Below are positions 62,301-64,000 of a stretch of DNA of 64,000 bases, in pieces (positions within the stretch are counted from its first letter, which is position 1; each line of letters opens with the position of its first letter). The notes beneath the pieces were generated by a model that did no database searches, was not told the DNA's origin, and worked only from the letters and a program-made list of their open reading frames with translations. Where the stretch lies: assembly GCA_916610825.1 (NCBI GenBank), contig OU744447.1:31012561-31076560 (forward strand), read 5' to 3'. The translations under genes and the position numbers were made by a program. Source of the DNA: Haliclystus octoradiatus. Taxonomy: Eukaryota > Cnidaria > Staurozoa > Stauromedusae > Haliclystidae.

Positions 62301-64000
62301 TTAGACAACTATTAGAAGACATCAAAGTTTACGCCAGGGAAGTTCATGACTGCGTGGACAATATCATGAATGGACTTAAAAATTATAAAACATATGGGGC
62401 ACAACGAACAACAACAATAACGTATTTGCGAGCGATTATAGACGAAGAAATAATGAAACGGAGTAACAGGTGAGATATAAATGAGTTTAAATATTTTTTC
62501 TATTACATTCATGGATAACTTTTCCTGGAATTCATTGATTTTCAAGATGTATTTGAGTGGTGAAATGTACAAATTGTAATTCGTCAAGGCTGTGTTGCTC
62601 TTATTTGATGCTATATTGCGTTTATAAGCAAATAATATAAAATCAAACAATATATTTGAAAGCGAGAAAACGAATACAAGAAAACGAACTCCGTAACATG
62701 TGCGAGCTAACTTGCAAAGGTTTATTTATTCCCTTTTTACTACTTATTTGGGAATTTATTTGAGTATCGCAATGGTTATATCTTTATGGAATCGATAATG
62801 CAAAATAATTGAGAGCTCATTTGAAAAATTTGTAGAGGAAATGGTCGATACCGGTTGAGGATCGCTCTTCCGGCATTATTTTTTGTTTTCATGATATTAT
62901 TATTCATTATATATTATGAATATATGAATAACTCCATCTGATAAGCGCTATCGCGCCAAACACTGAATGAGGGTGAAAATGTCTCCTTTCTAATGTATAT
63001 GTACAAATTTATGAGTTATTGGTTCAATTTTTATGTTTAAAAAATAGAAAACGGTAGTCAGTTTTATGTACAGTACTCTGATACAAGCACACTGCGATGC
63101 GTAATGAGACATAAAAGAGGTTTAAAAAATCAAGAGCAAAAGGACAAGTATATTTGACCTTTCCAGTGTCTGATAGCACCAAGGGTATTTGTATTGGAGT
63201 ACTTGACACGGATAACCGTTTTATAATTGTTTTAAAAAATGAACTGTTTACTTTGACTGTAAAAGGCTCACAATAAGCATCACATGTAAGTTATGTGATA
63301 TAATGTCATCCCAGAGACTAGAACGAGTGCAGATTAATAGAAACACGCAACGGTTCCGGAGAAAAGCTACGACAAGCTATACACTTGAGCCTGAAAACAG
63401 TCACACAGTTTACACCATATTAGTTCTGTATCAATTTTTTTGTGTTTTGAGGATTCAAGCAAGAAGTCATAATCAGTGATCTGTATCATTTCCAAGATTT
63501 TATAAAATATATATAAATTTCAAGTATATATCCATCTCCGATTCACTATAGGTCGTTTGCTCAAATATTTATTTCAAGCCAGGATTAACGTGATTTAGAG
63601 TGATTCAGGTTTGAGAGAACAATGTTCAGATAGCAATAATATAGAAAGTTCTAAAATTACAATTAATTTTCTACTATTTTAATTTACAGATGTTTTGATT
63701 TTAAAATGTCCTATAATCAAAGGGATATAGAATTTGAGATGTGTTTTGACGGGACATTTAATCATCAGGTTGCGATTCAATTATTCAAACAAAAGAGACT
63801 TGATCTCAAGAGAATGAGAACATGTCTTTCTCTTAAAGAAAAATCGTACACATCTTTGCTGGAGCGTGCAGACACTCTTTCAAAAACATTGGAACAGAAA
63901 ATTATCTCATTTGGTGAGGCTGAAGATAGTAATGACGATGATAACAACAAGCGATCGACAAATAATCACGTCTTAGCAAGTAACGATACATTTGATCATC
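29221..64000 (+). CDS. Large secreted protein gene (12 exons, runs off window)
   Basis: Exons: 29,221-29,383; 32,948-34,369; 35,251-35,430; 37,187-37,231; 43,181-43,516; 45,242-45,391; 48,173-48,397; 49,314-49,759; 57,419-57,692; 61,035-61,210; 62,228-62,469; 63,690-beyond 64,000. Every junction has GT/AG borders and matching phase; introns 1-7 are all phase 1. The roughly 1,320 codons seen start with a signal peptide and an Asn/His-rich stretch. They continue with beta-rich sequence containing several N-x-S/T sites and end in helical, charged sequence. Internal similarities (for example FVKATADIDYVETES and FVKRITADIDLMDGV) suggest a duplicated domain. I do not recognise the family. It should act outside the cell or in the secretory pathway. 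Introns 4 and 8 are swollen by mobile elements. A single gene is inferred from the phases; two genes remain possible. Confidence 0.6.
30687..30935 (+). mobile_element. Penelope-like element fragment (GIY-YIG region)
   Basis: The translated stretch HKCDLCEADYVDFTCRCLHQ matches the conserved core of the Penelope GIY-YIG endonuclease seen intact at 51.2 kb (FQCDLCDASYVGFTCQHLHQ). Frame breaks follow. It is an old fragment in intron 1 of the large gene. Confidence 0.6.
31180..31290 (-). mobile_element. tRNA-derived SINE remnant
   Basis: On the minus strand the sequence GGTAGCTCAGTGGCAGAGTG is an A box with its D-arm. About 30 bp later GGGTTTCATTCAA stands where a B box (GGTTCRANTCC) is expected but is degraded. 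The head is tRNA-like and the B box decayed, so this is an old SINE or tRNA pseudogene. Confidence 0.5.
31291..32947. other. Intron 1 remainder
   Basis: No gene seen. Near 32,108-32,170 there is a relative of the dispersed repeat at 13,271. Overlapping short frames on both strands at 31.6-32.0 kb have no support. Confidence 0.4.
32948..34369 (+). CDS. Exon 2: long beta-rich exon
   Basis: The acceptor is TATTCGCAG and the exon enters in phase 1. The frame stays open for over 500 codons, far beyond chance in DNA this AT-rich. N-x-S/T sites include NST, NLT, NIS and NIT. The preferred donor ATTG-GTAAAT at 34,370 leaves in phase 1 and fits exon 3. The open frame continues to a second donor, GAG-GTAAAT at 34,467 (phase 2), which would fit an acceptor at 35,188. 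The extra segment (KYTHFKTIFKAKTTNVKFK) resembles an earlier part of the exon (DYKLKTVKSGVKG), so the longer form may be used. Confidence 0.75.
35251..35430 (+). CDS. Exon 3
   Basis: A 180-bp phase 1-1 exon between AATTACAG and the strong donor TTTTG-GTGAGC. It encodes ADIDLMDGVTTRVEMDVW and MKKIYEQDVLPHKWVNLDTF. The frame is also open upstream to 35,187, where an in-phase acceptor for the longer form of exon 2 exists. The added residues would include NSLFVKRIT, matching FVKAT in exon 2. Confidence 0.6.
35431..37186. other. Intron 3
   Basis: 1.76 kb. Candidate frames at 36,445-36,540 and 36,713-36,806 have acceptors but no usable donors and do not fit the phase. Confidence 0.4.
37187..37231 (+). 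CDS. Exon 4: 45-bp microexon
   Basis: Lies between TTTTTATTAG and the donor G-GTATAAC, phase 1-1. It encodes EITFESRQQARSSEE; the string ITFESR also occurs in exon 2 (TSITFESRGSS), supporting a duplicated module. Confidence 0.5.
38220..38397 (-). repeat. LTR of the Ty3/gypsy element (3' side)
   Basis: A 178-bp LTR, TG...CA when read on the minus strand (TGTAGCGAGG ... CACCACAACA), next to the polypurine tract. It carries an AATAAA-like signal on the plus strand only by chance. Confidence 0.8.
38495..42914 (-). pseudogene. gag-pol region of the Ty3/gypsy fossil
   Basis: The coding part of the element. The gag zinc knuckles have the spacing C-x2-C-x3-H-x4-C (CWHCKGNHLRSDC, CLKCKGDHWLNKC), one residue shorter than the usual CCHC knuckle. 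The integrase has an H-H-C-C finger (CKSCLHC) and the D-D-E catalytic triad. The C-terminal chromodomain (VEDILRVRFN, then WQGFESGENSWEP) probably directed integration to modified chromatin, as in chromoviruses. The reading frame is broken in about two places, so treat it as a fossil. Confidence 0.85.
42817..42942 (-). repeat. LTR of the Ty3/gypsy element (5' side)
   Basis: About 126 bp nearly identical to the left LTR, starting TGTAGCGAGG on the minus strand. The few mismatches indicate modest age. Confidence 0.8.
43181..43516 (+). CDS. Exon 5
   Basis: Lies between TGATTTTCAG and the donor AAG-GTAATT, phase 1-1, 336 bp. It encodes KISFKGILSNLYSCSVRD, SGELHTARFELLVND and SSFSMPCTLGTTAGIGGE. 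It is beta-rich with few cysteines. Confidence 0.65.
43517..45241. other. Intron 5
   Basis: 1.7 kb with no recognised feature. Frames at 44,107 and 44,721 have no splice support. Confidence 0.4.
45242..45391 (+). CDS. Exon 6
   Basis: Lies between CGTTTTATAG and the donor ATGA-GTATGG, phase 1-1, 150 bp. It encodes TITSSGDSTPIFRWTTYEAV and SRFIQVNRGAIGMMILSG. The phase fits both neighbours. Confidence 0.55.
45392..48172. other. Intron 6
   Basis: 2.8 kb. A frame at 46,455-46,706 includes DIDECCFIGTCS, which at first sight recalls an insulin-type A chain; see the rejected list. Nothing else is assigned. Confidence 0.4.
48173..48397 (+). CDS. Exon 7
   Basis: Lies between TATATCGCAG and the donor CTGG-GTAAGA, phase 1-1, 225 bp. 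It encodes YTNGISIGSHYERHLLQQ, INSVLLLFGIDYNSP and NGYTLMICKL. The alternating hydrophobic pattern suggests beta strands. Confidence 0.65.
48398..49313. other. Intron 7
   Basis: 0.9 kb; nothing recognised. Confidence 0.4.
49314..49759 (+). CDS. Exon 8
   Basis: Lies between TCTCGTGTAG and the donor GTG-GTAAGT, phase 1 to 0, 446 bp. It encodes ELVIVGRLNVLGLTMEA, FMFERLPQRTICKLVGR and LTLYYYYNPNEGYFYHAM. The F-x-F-E-x-L-P motif recurs as FNFEQLP in exon 10. Confidence 0.7.
49795..49868. repeat. AT-only low-complexity repeat
   Basis: Irregular repeats of ATAATTAT/ATATGATA, bounded on both sides by AAACGCCTAAT, so the run probably expanded by slippage within a short duplicated sequence. Confidence 0.8.
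50603..51112 (-). pseudogene. Penelope GIY-YIG end, left copy
   Basis: 169 codons open to a TAA. The upstream linker (SKNDINITLPFKDQISANTL) leads into the nuclease: VVYCFQCDLCDASYVGFT, then HLHQRIDGHSGSAIGSH, then DCLIHEMLAIRQIKP and the terminal SVKSRLFV. The Y-x-(F/H)-x-C-x-x-C and Y-V-G motifs define the GIY-YIG domain of Penelope-like elements. The reverse transcriptase part is missing, so the piece is a truncated end. Confidence 0.75.
51061..51471 (+). pseudogene. Penelope GIY-YIG end, right copy
   Basis: 136 codons. The start contains a reverse-transcriptase motif (YDRYVDDTLTIMQSL) joined directly to the nuclease end (LREPKPPLLSRQCVVYCF ... SVKSRLFV). The RT motif and the nuclease are normally separated by more than 150 residues, so the copy has an internal deletion. 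It differs from the left copy at only a few residues. Confidence 0.75.
51555..51592 (+). ncRNA. Hammerhead-ribozyme-like motif
   Basis: CCTGACGATGTTATTATGAA followed by GATAACGAAATATTGCC. It has the hammerhead core order CTGANGA - stem II - GAAA, with stem II formed by GTTAT/ATAAC, but one extra T before the stem. The mirrored copy is at 50,482-50,519. Penelope-like elements are known to carry hammerhead ribozymes. Stems I and III and the cleavage site were not resolved. Confidence 0.3.
51712..52097. repeat. Inverted repeat, left arm (mate at 56.8-57.16 kb)
   Basis: Diverged reverse complement of 56,784-57,160. Shared landmarks are AATATCAAGAAATG, GTCTGAACAGTTCTTACC, TTGGAAGCACT and GTGGCTACTGAAAA. 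The two arms bracket the second Penelope element and everything inserted into it. Confidence 0.65.
53657..55404. mobile_element. Inverted dimer of an ~880-bp Harbinger-type MITE
   Basis: The left copy (53,657-54,534) and right copy (54,535-55,404) are reverse complements of each other with very few mismatches. The right copy lacks the outer 8 bp at the junction. The outer ends are GGCTAGGGTTATAT and ATATAACCCTAGCC; the dimer as a whole is flanked by TTA (53,654-53,656 and 55,405-55,407), so it seems to have inserted as a unit. Each copy also contains a perfect inner hairpin (CTCCGCACGTCAAG/CTTGACGTGCGGAG). No coding capacity. The total palindrome is 1.75 kb. Confidence 0.85.
54657..54688. repeat. 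Perfect short palindrome within the MITE
   Basis: The halves CTCCGCACGTCAAG and CTTGACGTGCGGAG meet with almost no loop. The same hairpin, with slight loop changes, is found in the left copy near 54,390 and in the third copy near 55,775. Confidence 0.8.
55643..56523. mobile_element. Third Harbinger-type MITE copy
   Basis: An 881-bp monomer with ends GGCTAGGGTTATATGGAC and GTCCATATAACCCTAGCC, flanked by TTA (55,640-55,642 and 56,524-56,526). It is homologous to the right half of the inverted dimer. It has inserted at the very end of the Penelope reading frame (after ARVF). It carries more substitutions than the dimer copies show between themselves, so it is an independent, older insertion. 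Confidence 0.85.
56784..57160. repeat. Inverted repeat, right arm
   Basis: Mate of 51,712-52,097 (reverse orientation, diverged). It probably represents the other end of a Penelope-type insertion or an older element into which the Penelope copies landed. Confidence 0.6.
57419..57692 (+). CDS. Exon 9: helical exon
   Basis: Lies between TTTTTCTAG and the donor CCAG-GTGAGT, phase 0 to 1, 274 bp. It encodes IAVELLEQYKIFDNERMKET, FIKLAESSLGRAGEV, DDFASLKEELLDLSS and ADCLRQCEP. It is predicted alpha-helical and amphipathic. This marks the switch from beta-rich to helical sequence in the large secreted protein. Confidence 0.7.
59337..59413. repeat. Short hairpin
   Basis: ATTGAGAATAATTCAGA ... GGTCAAAG pairs with CTTTGACC ... 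TCTGAATAATTCTCAAT: 29-bp arms with three mismatches and an 18-19 bp loop. Confidence 0.8.
59558..60004. repeat. Foldback (inverted-repeat) element
   Basis: The left part 59,558-59,758 is the imperfect reverse complement of 59,822-60,004. The outer ends read TTCCAAGTGAA and TTCACTTGGAA, and the most conserved inner strings are GGAGCGTAA and GAAATTAGC. Arms are roughly 180-200 bp. No coding content. Element family unknown; several small indels show that it is old. Confidence 0.7.
61035..61210 (+). CDS. Exon 10: cysteine-rich exon
   Basis: Lies between TTTCAAACAG and the donor GGT-GTAAGT, phase 1 to 0, 176 bp. It encodes EDLYGIKFHDKCSPGSIVPC, FNFEQLPNEKVLNFTC and ISACESGKPLHQNAVLL. Four cysteines in 60 residues suggest disulphides. 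Confidence 0.65.
61211..62227. other. Intron 10
   Basis: 1.0 kb; no feature recognised. A 90-codon frame at 61,481 lacks phase-compatible splice sites. Confidence 0.4.
62228..62469 (+). CDS. Exon 11: helical exon
   Basis: Lies between ACTCAATATAG and the donor ACAG-GTGAGA, phase 0 to 2, 242 bp. It encodes PKYKHLEKINNFLNASSYY, LRQLLEDIKVYAREVHDC and TYLRAIIDEEIMKRSN. It is helical, with one N-glycosylation site (NAS). Confidence 0.65.
62470..63689. other. Intron 11
   Basis: 1.2 kb. It contains the second full copy of the dispersed repeat at 63,044-63,178, homologous to 13,271-13,400. Confidence 0.5.
63690..64000 (+). CDS. Exon 12 (continues beyond window)
   Basis: Acceptor TTTAATTTACAG, entering in phase 2. 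The frame is open for 103 codons to the window edge: CFDFKMSYNQRDIEFEMCFD, then a basic helix (KRLDLKRMRTCLSLKEKSY), ALSK-like heptads (ERADTLSKTLEQKIISF), and an acidic Asn/Asp-rich stretch (EAEDSNDDDNNKRS). The 3' end is outside the window. Confidence 0.6.

Noticed and set aside
1-64000. CRISPR array, operon or bacterial defence system
   Set aside because: The window is clearly animal genomic DNA with introns, SINEs and retroelements; repeats are satellites or element copies.

Overview
The window is AT-rich eukaryotic DNA from an invertebrate animal. Small exons with GT/AG borders sit in kilobase-scale introns, and much of the rest is mobile-element debris: a chromodomain Ty3/gypsy element, Penelope-like elements, hAT-type and PIF/Harbinger-type non-autonomous elements, tRNA-derived SINEs and a short satellite. 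I cannot name the lineage from sequence alone. Chromodomain Ty3 elements together with Penelope elements would suit a marine invertebrate such as a tunicate, but that is inference. No prokaryotic gene organisation is present.

Region by region: 1-8,350 is a decayed repeat array. Its core (about 4.5-7.7 kb) is four tandem units of roughly 0.77-0.80 kb. On the minus strand they carry pieces of one reading frame: a 23-residue repeat (R-I-x-N-[DE]-x-x-E-x-Y-x-x-R-L-x-x-x-R) and a C-terminal block ending RRQ-x-L-x-R. An intact 207-codon frame of unknown function lies at 8,521-9,144. The last three exons of an EF-hand gene are at 9,887-11,807. At 13.5-16.7 kb two paralogous minus-strand genes encode small secreted cysteine-bearing peptides, each next to a copy of the same hAT-type MITE. 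From 16.7 to 29 kb I find almost no genes: one terminal exon (17,670-17,810), a SINE with an 8-bp target duplication, a diverged 0.6-kb duplication, a foldback repeat, and an 86-bp satellite in an A-B-A-B-A arrangement.

From 29,221 to the right edge (and beyond) I can build one large plus-strand gene. It has a signal-peptide exon and eleven further exons whose splice phases all agree, giving about 1,320 codons of a secreted protein I do not recognise. It begins with an Asn-rich segment, continues with long beta-rich stretches carrying several N-glycosylation motifs, and becomes helical towards the right edge. Its two largest introns are filled with mobile elements. One holds the Ty3/gypsy fossil in antisense (38.2-42.9 kb). 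The other (49.8-57.4 kb) holds a head-to-head pair of Penelope GIY-YIG ends, then a second Penelope copy into which a PIF/Harbinger-type element has inserted, which in turn contains a nearly perfect 1.75-kb inverted dimer of a related element.

The genes do not form a pathway that I can recognise. The items most worth following are the large secreted gene, the paired peptide genes, the 23-residue repeat array, the long perfect palindrome and a hammerhead-ribozyme-like motif next to the Penelope ends.
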